Source: Pieris napi (taxonomy: Eukaryota > Arthropoda > Insecta > Lepidoptera > Pieridae). Taken from it: a stretch of DNA of 64,000 nucleotides. This document shows, in pieces, positions 34,251-44,690 of this stretch. Positions within the stretch are counted from its first letter, which is position 1. The number at the start of each line of letters is the position of its first letter. The position numbers were made by a program, and so were the translations under genes. The stretch covers positions 7,404,001-7,468,000 of the forward strand of contig NC_062246.1 in NCBI RefSeq assembly GCF_905475465.1, written 5' to 3'. The notes beneath the pieces were generated by a model, which had not been told where the DNA came from, did no database searches, and saw only the letters and a program-made list of their open reading frames with translations.

Positions 34251-34597
34251 CTTTACTATCTGAGTATACCTAAAAAGTATAACAAATACATGTCAACCCC
34301 TCAAATCCACGGGGTATTTATCGATGATATCAGCCCATTTACGCTTGTGAACTGACAGTGTGCGCGCTAATGGTAAGTGTCGCGTACAGTGTCCCACATT
34401 TGAATACAATGAATCCGATACTGCACTTCTACATTCTGTAATTGTCGCCTATGTGGTGCGACGACACTTGGAGTCTGGTTCCGTATCCCATTAAGGACAC
34501 ACAACACGTATTATTGTTGCTAACATTTAAAATCCCTTTAAACAATAGCCGATAGAATAGCGACAATTTTCAATGTTAGAAACCAATTTATAGTAAA
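34251..34597. other. non-coding stretch
   Basis: Unique sequence with no gene recognised. Confidence 0.4.
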
Positions 34598-35010
34598 CTA
34601 GCTGATCCGGCAAACGTCGTTTTGCCATGTTTATCATTTATGGTTATTGTGCCTCACTCGACATAGATAGGTATAGTGTGTCGCGGACTTTTTTGTAGAT
34701 ATTTATAAGATCTACAATTACTTAGAACATTTTATGGTTCTATCTTTAATAGTTTAGGCAGGGTACGCAAAATAAGTAACTTTTTTGGTTGATTTTTTAC
34801 ACCTTGTGTCCGAAAAACCCTAATATCACACGGAACCCTATTTTTGTTCAAAATTAAATATAGCCTATATTACTCGTGGATAATGTAGCTTTCGAATGGT
34901 GAAAGAATTTTTAAAATCGGTCCAGTAGTTTATGAGCCTATTCTTTACAATCAAACAAACAAACAAATAAACAAACAAAGTTTTCCTCTTTATAATATTA
35001 GTGTAGATCA
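34598..35010 (+). mobile_element. dispersed element V (CTAGCTGATCC... family)
   Basis: Starts ACTAGCTGATCCGGCAAACG, passes TCGCGGACTTTTTTGTAGAT, TTTTACACCTTGTGTCCG, TGGTGAAAGAATTTTTAAAA and CGGTCCAGTAGTTTATGAGC, and ends in an (AAAC)n stretch and TTATAATATTAGTGTAGAT. Matches 55530-55838. The layout, with a start resembling ACTAGC of element Y, suggests a related non-autonomous group. Confidence 0.7.
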
Positions 35011-35460
35011 GCCACGAATATATTTTATTATCATATACTCAACTCAACGATAGTTTTGCTATGTTTATATGTCAGTATGTCAGCTCGAACGTTTAGTTTG
35101 CTACAAGTATACTACGAGTATTCGTCAATCAACAGAATCTTCCTGATTCCGTCTGTAAAAACCAACCTAGGACTTCAGGCACCTCTCATTCCAATTCTTC
35201 GCGAATATAAGAGAATAAACGTTACTAATTCAGACCTTGGTAGTGGGATGAGCAATTTTAAAAGCGTTTAAAGCGCCTATCGGGTACCCAATATGCATTG
35301 TTAAGCGAATAAGTATTTAAAAAAAATACTGGTAAAAACTAAAATTTGGATATTCCTTATTATTTGTAAAATTTATGTTCACAAAATTTGTCACGTTTTT
35401 ATGGAAATATATAATGTACGGTATACAACAAAATACGGTACAATATATGATGTGTATTTT
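35011..35460. other. non-coding stretch
   Basis: About 35240-35402 is similar to 6397-6535. No gene. Confidence 0.4.
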
Positions 35461-35938
35461 ACACTACAACCACAGATTCCTGTATCTGATCCGTGGTCAT
35501 TTCTAATAGGTGATCTATTTTCTATCTCTGACACACACCGTCGACTTTTTGGTTCTAAGGCATCTCAACCATTTTTATGTCGCGACCCACGAAAAAGCCA
35601 AAAAGTTAAGTAAAACAAGTTACCTATTTATTACATCTAAATATTTAGTTTTATATCACTACACTATAATTATTAATTGCTTTAATAAACAAATCTTTTG
35701 TACCTATATGTTTGTATTTATTATTTTTCAACACACTGCGACCCCTTTTAATACAAACTCAACCCCCGCTTAAGAAACGATGGTCTAAGGTATGCTAGTT
35801 TCCTCACGATGTTCTCCTTCACCGTACGAGCAAATGTTAAATGCGCATAGAAAGTCAATTGGAGCACGGCCGGGATCGAACCTACGACCCCAGGGATGAA
35901 AGTCGCAGGCTGAAACCATTAGGCCAACACTGCTTTAC
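35461..35938 (-). mobile_element. tRNA-derived SINE (family 1), interrupted
   Basis: Minus-strand copy in two parts: 35461-35563 (CAGATTCCTGTATCTG, ACACACCGTCGACTTTTTGG) and 35784-35938 (TTTCCTCACGATG, GGGATCGAACCTACGACC, GGCCAACACTGC). The interruption is bordered by TCTAAGGCAT and TCTAAGGTAT, an imperfect 10-bp target duplication. Confidence 0.85.
35564..35783. mobile_element. short insertion nested in a SINE
   Basis: 220 bp between the duplicated TCTAAGG(C/T)AT. Contains TGTCGCGACCCACG near one end and ACTGCGACCCC near the other. Not identified. Confidence 0.6.
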
Positions 35939-36879
35939 GTTTGGTGTCCCAATAATAGCTTTGCTACGTATTGTTCCTCGTAGTTTTAATTCTCAACATT
36001 TCAAGTGTTAATTCATTATGTATACGACTAAGCGACAATGAAAAGAGCCGTCAATTGTCGCAGGCGCCACGCCGCGACGCACTGACCTCACAATTATCTT
36101 AACTGCGATCAAAATTATGTTCGCTAGATAATATGAATCCTTGAAACTATTTTGCGATGATTTCGACGTTATCCATACATCGGCTAAAAGCAAAAAATGC
36201 CTACCTGTAAAGGAAATGATCCCAAACATTTATAACATTAGCATACATAAATAAATTTGTTGTGTGATTTTAGAGAATAAACCAAAAAATAAACTTCAAT
36301 TGTTGTGTCAGTTTATACTTTTACATATAACTTTACAAGGCAGTTTTAGCTAATAATTAATTAATTACAAATCTGAGTTGCGTTAATGCAAATTATATAT
36401 TAAAAATATGTTTCTTGCTATTAAAATATAGTCTTAGTGTTTTTATGTACCTTTTTAATGTAAAACTCTAATTTAATTGCTAAACTAGATTTATGAATAA
36501 TTTGTAAAATCATAACGTTTATGACGCTTATCACAAATATTTAGATTCCTAATACAGTTTAATTTAAACATTAAGTCACACTGGTACTTTGATCATGAAT
36601 GATTTAATATAAGTATTATATAACGTAATTAATATGCAAGTTGTATAGAAATGTGAAGTACCTAGTCATGTAAATTAAAGTGACACCTCAGTAGGATACA
36701 TTTTGCAAAGCTAATAGAAAAGAAACGTCTGTTATATTATAATAAAAAAAAGCCTGCGTTTTATAATGTTTGCGTGCTTATATTTGGTTAGATAAAGTAT
36801 ATCCCATTAATACTAAAAAATATTTGGCGATAGGCGCGATACTTGGGGAGTAAAAGGAGTGGCGAGTGGTGGAGTGGTT
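35939..36879. other. non-coding stretch
   Basis: AT-rich with no gene or repeat recognised. Confidence 0.4.
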
Positions 36880-37046
36880 TTTTTCATATAACAGGGAGCA
36901 AACGGGCAGGAGGCTCACCTTATGTAAAATGATACCACCCATAGACACTAATATTGCTAGAAGGGTCGCAAGAGCGTTGCCGGCCTTTTAAAAATTGGCA
37001 CGCTCTTTTCTTTAAGGACCCTAAGTCGAATTGGTTCGGAAATCAG
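36880..37046 (-). mobile_element. non-LTR retrotransposon tail N1, copy 7
   Basis: Minus strand: CAAACGGGCAGGAGGCTCACC, GTTGCCGGCC, GCACGCTCTTTTCTTTAAGG and CCTAAGTCGAATTGGTTCGG. The left end has a T-run, i.e. the poly-A tail. Confidence 0.85.
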
Positions 37047-38324
37047 TGGTTTGAGTAAGATCAAAAAATTCAATACTTTAATTTTGTTTAATAATGAGAT
37101 ATTTTCCCTAAGTACTTATTCAAAATATATTTATATTTACACGTGCAGAGTAGTTTCTAATAAGCATATCGTAGTGTGAATGAGTTAATCGCGTCGGTCT
37201 CCATCCATTTGATCAAACGCCGCCATGGCCTTGACCCTCATACAACTGGCGTGAACCTTTATCTAGAGGACTCATTGACGGCTTATTATACTCAGTATAT
37301 GTTTATATGTAGGCCTTGAATATGCGCGAACAAAAGTTTTAATAGCTAAAGTATTGATTATACTCGAAAAATATGGCAATATTATAATTTGTATTGAAAT
37401 TCTTGTGTTGGCAGTTGATATTCAACAGATAATCATTAATAATTAACTAACTTCGGTATCTATATATAATAATAATAATAAAAAGTTCTTAATTTATTAC
37501 ACCTGATAAATGTTTTCTATTACTACGCTTCAGATTTATAAGTCAACACGAATACTTATAGTTGTTCGAACTTCGATTAATATTGTTGTGTGAAGTAATG
37601 AAGAAATAAGTGTATTGAGTAGCGCAGACAGCTAGCCTCAGGCGAGACGGTGGCGCGTTGAAACTCTACTGCCCGCAGGCGATGCTACCTGCGCCTGCGC
37701 ACCTGCCTTATTGCAATATTCAATTACCGGTCTCAAACTGTATATTTTAACTTAATGTTTGCAATCTAAATTATGACAAATACGATACATTTCTATATGT
37801 CATCATTACTAATGTAATGAATAATTTTATTCCCAGAAAAACTTATCAACATGGCATATCAAGTCATAAACAAGTAATGAATAAACAATGCAATAACATC
37901 CTCGAAATTTCACGCCAAAATAAATGTTTAAACTAAAATTACTTATTTTCATTCGTATTGCACTGAGTTAAGGGTCATTTTCTAATGTCGAAGCGGGCGC
38001 TGAAGGTGGTCGGTCGATTTGAGCCGAGTGCTATCACGATTTGAATACGCGTCTGTGGGCGTTTGCGCACAGGTTGAGGCATCGCCGTATCGAAATGTCG
38101 GACTCTGATTAAGCGTTTGTTTATTGCCGATCGATTTATTGGCAACTTCGGTCGAGTTCAAAGTTCTGCTCGTTATGCAAAATCGAGGCAATTATATCAG
38201 ATTACACGGGAGAGTTTAATACTTTTTCTGGACGTTAACAGTTCGCTTTATAACCCTTATACAATACAAAATACAATTTTTCAAACTTCAGTAGAATGAG
38301 GTGCAATGGCACACGTATTTTTAT
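37047..38324. other. non-coding stretch with CpG patches
   Basis: No gene. Unique GC patches at about 37630-37735 (GACGGTGGCGCG, CTACCTGCGCCTGCGCACCTGCC, overlapping CACCTG E-boxes) and 37980-38170. Confidence 0.45.
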
Positions 38325-38460
38325 ACAGAACTGGAACTGTTTGACCACAATCCCACCTAATGTTGAAGTAAGATGTGCTCTATTGAACGGCACACCCGTC
38401 CAGGAGATGCCTAATTAACCACCGCTTAAACCCATATTAAAGACTTATAGGGTCGCCAAA
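38325..38460 (-). mobile_element. dispersed retroelement tail W, copy 2
   Basis: ACAGAACTGGAACTGTTTGACC, CACAATCCCACCT, TCCAGGAGATGCCTAATTAACC, ACCGCTTAAACCCATATTAAA. Reverse orientation relative to 21856-21965. Confidence 0.7.
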
Positions 38461-38741
38461 CATCTTAAAAGTACCTACATTGTTTCTTTCCATTTTTCGT
38501 CATCGTTTCTTGAAGTAGGGTGAATGGAAAAAATATATGGTGGAGTTGAGTAGTTTATGTATCCATTTTGAAAGACCGATACACGATTTATATAACTTCG
38601 CTCGATAGAAAAAAAATCCAAACGTAGCCATTTTTTGACACTTTGAATTCATTTTGTGACGATAATATAACTAATTGTTATTACGGGCCGGCGCCTCAGT
38701 GCTCCAGCTCTCCACTGCGCACTTTTTTGCTGTTTTTGTTA

Positions 38742-39638
38742 AGGTCGATTTACATCAAACGAACATAGAGCTAGAGCTAGAACAAGAGCATTCTTTCGTA
38801 ATCTTTTAGTGTAAACGAAAGCTAGAGGTATCGATTTACATCAAACGAACATAGAGCTAGAGCTAGAACAAGAGCATTCTTTCGTAATCTTTTAGTGTAA
38901 ACAAAAGCTAGATCGAATGTTCTTTGCTCATTCGTGTCAATTCTGTGGTTAGTATTGGTAGTGCTTCGTTATGTCTGACTCTGACAGCGATATCATTATT
39001 GCAAGTGCTGCATTTATTATTTTGTCGCGAAAACTCAAAATTAAAAGAAGGAAGAGACGTTGGTGGGTTACAAATTTAATGCATCGAAGGACACTGGATA
39101 ATGTAGGTGAAACAATGACGGATATGCGAAAACAAGAAGAAAGTGGACAATTCCAAAACTTTTGTAGAATGGCGCCGGAGGATTTTGATCATTTACTATC
39201 TCTGACCATCGAAAAAATTCGAAAATCAAGTACGAATTTTAGAGACTCGATTCCTGCATATGACAAACTAGCATTGACTTTGCGATTTTTGGCAACTGGA
39301 GATTCCTATGGAAGCCTGATGTATTTTACTAAACTGTCTAAATCGACCAATCCATAATTTAATCGATAAGATACGTAAACAATCGCTAGAACACAAGAAC
39401 GCTTTGAAAAGACCGCTCAGTGGCGCGAGCACGTCCGAACACGCTAGAACGCTCTAAGCAACTGTTCGCGCGCTCTTGCGCCGTTTACATCAAGCGAACG
39501 AGCATTCTTAGAATATTCTATAGAATCTTTGCGAACGCACTAAGAACAACGAAAGAATGCTCTACGCCTGTTTACACTAGAAGAATTTGATGTAGTGGGG
39601 ATAGAATGAGCATTCGCTCGTTTGATGTAAATCGACCA
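38742..39638 (+). mobile_element. internally deleted PIF/Harbinger transposon
   Basis: 20-bp perfect terminal inverted repeats, GGTCGATTTACATCAAACGA (38743-38762) and the complement at 39618-39637. TTA lies one base outside each end (38739-38741, 39639-39641), fitting the 3-bp TWA target of Harbinger elements. The left subterminal region holds an 82-bp tandem duplication (38747-38910). GAGCATTCTT motifs recur near both ends. At about 0.9 kb it is far shorter than an autonomous element and keeps only the first part of the transposase frame. Confidence 0.85.
38971..39357 (+). pseudogene. Harbinger (HARBI1-like) transposase, N-terminal fragment
   Basis: 128 codons from ATG at 38971, the first ATG after the left subterminal repeats. 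An acidic Ser/Asp start (SDSDSDIII) leads into a basic stretch (KIKRRKRRWWV), then FQNFCRMAPEDFDHLLSLTI and YDKLALTLRFLATGDSYGSL, the conserved N-terminal part of Harbinger transposases, which precedes the catalytic DDE domain. The frame stops right after this block and no catalytic domain follows before the right TIR. The protein could at most bind DNA or partners. About one third of the usual length. Confidence 0.85.
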
Positions 39639-39641
39639 TTA

Positions 39642-41558
39642 GAAACGACGGTCCAAATCAATAGGTGAGCGTTGTTTGAAAGGTGATACCGGAATCAGGT
39701 TGTGATCCAAAGAGCATTCTCCGGCGTGCAATCTGTAGAACACTGAAAGGTATACTATTAAATAATGACACGGTATATTTGAGAGTTAAGTATTCAGTTT
39801 ATGTTCATTTAAAACAAACGATGACATTGTATGATGTATCCCTCACCGTAGTGACGAACAAATTATTGTCCATATGTCCTTCCCTCATTTGGAGTATTTA
39901 TAGCCGTTTATTAAAGCTAAATGAGGCTTATCGGTAACAGTTAAGCGAACGATGTGGGTAATTGTGTCCGACCGGCATCGACAGGGTTATGATGGATGTT
40001 TCGTAGTTAAACAATTAGCTTTGCGCGCCCAACCGTGCAGATTTTTAATGCAATTATTTAAAACAATGTTAATAAGACTGAGTGCACTTTACGATGTCGT
40101 AAAACTCAATCGCGGCGCCGGCGCAGGTACTGTTTGGTTTAATTCAATGTTGGTTTAAGATATTAATAAAAATCGCATGGGTAAATACTGAGGGACGGGT
40201 ATTATATATAGGCAAGGATCTCTTTGATTAGCAGAAATCCTACAGTTTGTTCAGTTTCACTTACATCATCTGGAGATGCGCATCATATTTCCATCTGGGT
40301 TAACAAAAGTCGATGTATGAATAAGATTGACTTAGTAATACATATATACTGCTGTATATGTTACAAAATAGTTGCAATGCGCCCGCCCCGCCGTGTGAAC
40401 CATACAATAAAACATATTTTACGAGCGGTCGATTCGGACTTGATTTCATTAACCACGCTCTACCCACGAATAATATTATCCTTTTATCACAAAAAAGACC
40501 TTCGATGCGAACAACGCATAAAAGCTACTATTAAAATAACAAATTAGTTCATTATAATATTTTTTCGGGTCTCAACACTTTAACAGCTCGCTAATTGCTG
40601 ATGTAATCCGATTTATACACAAATAATAAAAATATTATTAGTTTAAGCAATTTAGTTAAAAGCATTTTGTTAATTTTAATGTTGGGAATGCAATTATGTA
40701 AAGTTGGTAAAAAATACCAATAAAACTTTGAAGATTTAAGAACCTTCAAGTATAAATTTATGGTTAAAACAGGTTTTAATTATGAATCCAACGGTTTACG
40801 TGAACACTGAGGAGTCGTGACCGGGCGCCGCGGCCCATGGGCGCAGTGGAGGCATGAGCAGCGCATGTAAAGTGCCGATTTAAATCTGTTAATAGTTTTA
40901 TTTCGATTGTAATCTCCTTTATTTATACCCTAAGATGTACAATATTACGTCTCATTATTTTGCGATGATATTAATTTTAGCTGGAGCGCCTTATCGCCCA
41001 TCGGCCGCCGCCCGCGCGAGTGAACTCACTGCAGCCTTCTCTGCCTGAACTATTATCTACATAATATTTATTGCAATTTTAGGCCTTTGAGTATCAGTGT
41101 ATCGAAGTCAATAAATTCAAAACTTCACGTACGAGAATTAAATTTTTAAGTAATTTATATGGCATATGAATTTCCTTTCATTAGATATTAATAACGATAT
41201 TATGTTAAAAGGACAAAAGCTCGGTAATTACAAATCCAACGATTTATATATTTTTTTTATATAGTGTTAATTTACTTTTATTGTATATATGTGAGCAGAT
41301 AAATTTAAATTGATTAATATTTTATATGAAAATCTATATTCAAAATAACGTATCGTAATGACTACGGCACGTAGAATCATGTAAGGTAAGTTATATTTTA
41401 ATTTCAGCTTTTATTACTATAATAAGCATACATGCATGCAGGCTCTGTTGATACAAGCGATATGAAATTGTTATGTATACAGCCTTCTGTTTTCTAATTT
41501 TTATTATAGTTATTATTATTATTAAAGATATGTAATACATAAAGTAAGTAAGTAAGGT
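39642..41558. other. non-coding stretch with CpG island
   Basis: No gene. Open frames at 39683-40547 have no recognisable domains. Unique GC-rich patches at about 40810-40860 (GTGACCGGGCGCCGCGGCCC) and 40980-41045 (GGAGCGCCTTATCGCCCATCGGCC, CCGCCCGCGCGAG). Between them are AT-rich homeodomain-like sequences. Confidence 0.45.
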
Positions 41559-41700
41559 AAATTAGGGTTGCCTGGAAAAGTTCGCTCGAAAGCGATAAGG
41601 CCAGTCGCCAGTTGCTTTTCATTTAATTTTGTCAATTGTATTATATTTCTGTATACAACGAACTGTTAATAAAGAATTAAAGTTAAGTGTTTGGTTGGGT
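41559..41700 (+). mobile_element. CR1/zenon-like LINE 3' tail, copy 1
   Basis: GGGTTGCCTGGAAAAGTTCGC, GAAAGCGATAAGGCC, GTATACAACGAACTG. Inverted relative to the copy at 42440-42570. The clade name is from memory of lepidopteran LINE tails and is tentative. Confidence 0.6.
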
Positions 41701-42094
41701 CTTTGGTGTAGGAACCCCCATCTTGGGTTTGGCTTTTTCCAGCGTAAATCATCTTTGTTTTTATGTATAAAATAATACAAGTCTTTGATCCAAATGGAGT
41801 CTGCAAGATGATCTACATATTTCCCACGAAGTTAATCTGATTTACATGTGGGGTTGCAGTACCACAACACGCACAAGATAAAATTATTCTCACCATATTT
41901 ACGTTTTACGTGTGAAAGTGGTACTTTCTATCTGATTAAAACAATTAATCAGTACGAATCAAAGCATTAAAAAATCTCGAATTAATCACAGTTAAATTTT
42001 TTTCATTAAAAATTGTGCCGTTCACATTTTGGTGAGAGAGAGGGTGGGGGGGGGGACGCGCCTAAAATTCCTTTAAGAAAATTAGAAGAAACAG

Positions 42095-42215
42095 TGTACC
42101 ATTTCTATAAAGGCAGGCAACGCACTCGCGAGCCCTCTGGTATTAAGGATGTATGGGTGGCGTAGTATAACTTAACATCAGGCCTACCTACCCGTTTGCC
42201 CCTGTTCTAAAAAAA
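42095..42215 (+). mobile_element. non-LTR retrotransposon tail N1, copy 8
   Basis: AAGGCAGGCAACGCACTCGCG, AGCCCTCTGGTATTAAGG, AACTTAACATCAGG, CCCGTTTGCCCCTGTTCT then A-run. Confidence 0.85.
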
Positions 42216-42439
42216 AATCATATCTCATGATCGTGATAATGCCTTTTGAATTATTGGAATATCTCAATACATCAGGTATTATTTTTCCATAGATAAAAAA
42301 TAACTATGTGGAGGGTCCTTCAAATAATTTATGATCACATATTTAATTTATTATGAGGGTAATAAATTATACTGTGCGCGAATAATTGTTACAATAATTA
42401 CAAAACATACATAAATATGGCGTAAATTATAAAATGGAA

Positions 42440-42570
42440 GAGAACGTCAGTCACACTTTATTTATTTACACTTCGTTGCACTGTATTTTGTGCAATTAAA
42501 ATAATAAAAGAACGGCAACTGGCGGCCTTATTGCTTTCGAGCGATCTTTTCCAGGCACTGCGTGTCGCCG
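42440..42570 (-). mobile_element. CR1/zenon-like LINE 3' tail, copy 2
   Basis: Reverse strand of the 41559-41700 family: GGCCTTATTGCTTTCGAGCG, ATCTTTTCCAGGCACTGCG, with the A-rich tail to the left. Together with copy 1 it makes an inverted pair about 0.75 kb apart. Confidence 0.65.
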
Positions 42571-43457
42571 TACTTAGAGTTGACTATTAAATTTGACTAA
42601 ATACTAGATTTATTAATGTTAATTTAATAATCGGTGTTACGAAACATTACACTCGATTTCTCAAAGTTATAAATTATTTAATGAAGGGTTTTTAGCTCTC
42701 AATTGGATTACAACTAATCTTTAAATACTCTGTGTCCATTTATTTATTTAAAGCAAAGATTCCAAACAGTAATTGTAATATTTATACTAACTTATTATTT
42801 TTTAATAAATAAAAAAATATATTCGTCTCTTAGTCTTTTCAAGCCTGTCACAAATATATCCAGTTGTGGTGCAGCTAAGGAACTACTAAATTGACTCGAG
42901 TACACTATTAATTAGTTGAGCATAAAGCGTCAAAGCTTATTACCAAACTTTTAGTAGAGATATGATATCGCAATAAATTAGTATGTAGTATTGACACTGT
43001 GAGGCCGCCCTTACCAGTTTTGGCAGCGGTCAATGTCGTTTTGCAATAGGATGCAGAGGTTTTTATTAATTAGAAACTACCTATCCTTAGTAGTTAGTAC
43101 CTATAAAGTCCTTTCAATTCAATAGAAAATTCTCCACAATAGCTTTGACGTGATTACTAAAATATACGCAGAGATTTATGTTCTACAGATCGCAAGTGAA
43201 ATAAAGTCAGATATTAATATGGCCCAAAAAAATTTTCTGTTTAGTGGATTTAAGAATAGTTTAGATTGTGTGTATATGACAGCGACTGTTTGGTCCGCTA
43301 GTTTCTATGTTAGTAGGAAATATATGTTTTTTTCATTCAATCCTTTTCCTGATTCATTCCTTGAATAATGTATTACGCAGGCAATGTAGGTTGAAGCCTA
43401 TATTTTCCGAAATGTTTTGAAAAATAAATAAATGCCCAAGTGTGGGAAGCCAGAATA
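42571..43457. other. non-coding stretch
   Basis: AT-rich with no gene or recognised repeat. Confidence 0.4.
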
Positions 43458-43620
43458 GCCTTGCGATTCTGTAACTCACATTTCGAAACAATAAACTACA
43501 AGCTCCCTCCTTATCAGAATGCCAAATGGTAAAATGACTGCTTTACGACTGATTTGAGCGCGACCGCCGCTGTGAAAACCGTTGTGAGAGTTCGAAAAGT
43601 GAGTTACAGAATCGCAAGGC
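43458..43620. mobile_element. 163-bp MITE with 22-bp TIRs
   Basis: GCCTTGCGATTCTGTAACTC at 43458-43477, extending to 43479, and its complement at 43599-43620. AGAAT occurs on both flanks (43452-43456, 43621-43625). The interior includes GCGCGACCGCCGCTGTG and CAATAAACTACAAGCTCCC. A second, inverted and decayed copy is at 4452-4605. Confidence 0.8.
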
Positions 43621-43625
43621 AGAAT

Positions 43626-44014
43626 GCTAGTAAGATCGTATAAGTCAGTGTACCAATTAAGTTGATAAAGCCACTAGTAAGTACAAAAACCATATAATTT
43701 TTTAACAGCTTGGCCAAATTTTTTACAACTTCCTGTATTCCATTCGTGTATAAATAATTATCTGCCCCAAATATGCTGGTATCAAATTATGTGTATGATT
43801 GAAATTAATTAATAGATCACAGGTGCGAAACCTTAATTACCACAGTTTTTGCCAGGACAGTTGCGAAATTCCTATTGAAAAATCTATCAAAAACATGTAT
43901 TAAATATACTGATATATTTATTAATATACGAAAAGTTTATTGGGATTTTAATAAGTAAAAGGACATAGTATTATTATCTATGGAACTACTGGACCGATTT
44001 AAAAAAATGTCCAT
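43626..44014. other. non-coding stretch
   Basis: Nothing recognised. Confidence 0.4.
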
Positions 44015-44330
44015 TACTGAGCGTCATAGGCATGACATGACGTATCAGTCCAGCGAGATTTAGCACTCTGTGGAGCAAGAAAGTACTAAACTGGTGCCCT
44101 AGGTACACTAAAAGAATAGGGGGAAGATAATTTAGAAGGTGGATAGACCCGATTAAGGAAACAGCAGCTGGTACGTGGCAGAGAGTGGCACAATGCAGAT
44201 AGGAATGGCGGGATCTGGAGGAGGCCTTTGCCAAAATCGGACAATATACAGATCTTAAAAATAATGAGATGATAGGAATATAAATGTGTTTAAGTGTAAA
44301 ATTATCTGAAATAAAATGTTATTATTATTA
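44015..44330 (+). pseudogene. non-LTR retrotransposon endonuclease/RT C-terminus and tail
   Basis: One frame, with two in-frame stops, reads KVLNWCPRYTKRIGGR, FRRWIDPIKETAAGTWQRVA, EWRDLEEAFAKIGQYTDL and ends at TAA 44281-44283. This is the standard C-terminal end of insect endonuclease-reverse-transcriptase elements. An untranslated tail with TTATTATTATTATTT follows. 5' truncated and inactive. Better preserved than the fragments at 5.2 and 13.4 kb, and of a similar family. Confidence 0.85.
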
Positions 44331-44549
44331 TTTCTGAATCACTGAACGATAGTAAACTGTGATAAAGGTGTAGTCAATGGTACTAATGGTAGATAATCGG
44401 AGTCGCGTCGCGCATGGCAATGTTGTGGCCAGGTGCGCTTCCGAGAGACGCTTCCTTCCCTGAATCAGTGCCCAATAGGGCTGTTGCGCTTGACCAACAT
44501 CCAAAAATCATTTGGTCTCCACGATATTACCTACGTGGCGCTCACCGAA

Positions 44550-44690
44550 GTATTTCCGAACCAATTCAACTTAGGGTCCTTCAAGAAAAAAACGTACCAA
44601 TTCTTAAAACGCCGGCAACGCACTCGCGAGCCCTCTGGCGATGTGAGTGACATAACATCAGGTGAGCCTCCAGCCCGTTTGTTTCTTTGA
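44550..44690 (+). mobile_element. non-LTR retrotransposon tail N1, copy 9
   Basis: TTTCCGAACCAATTCAACTT, CGTACCAATTCTTAAAACGCC, GCACTCGCGAGCCCTCTGG, ACATCAGGTGAGCCTCC, GCCCGTTTGTTTC. The sequence just left (44430-44545) may belong to the same insertion but is not recognised. Confidence 0.85.

Noticed and set aside
39683..40547. Series of open frames after the Harbinger element that might be its missing catalytic part
   Set aside because: They lie outside the right TIR and show no DDE-type motifs.
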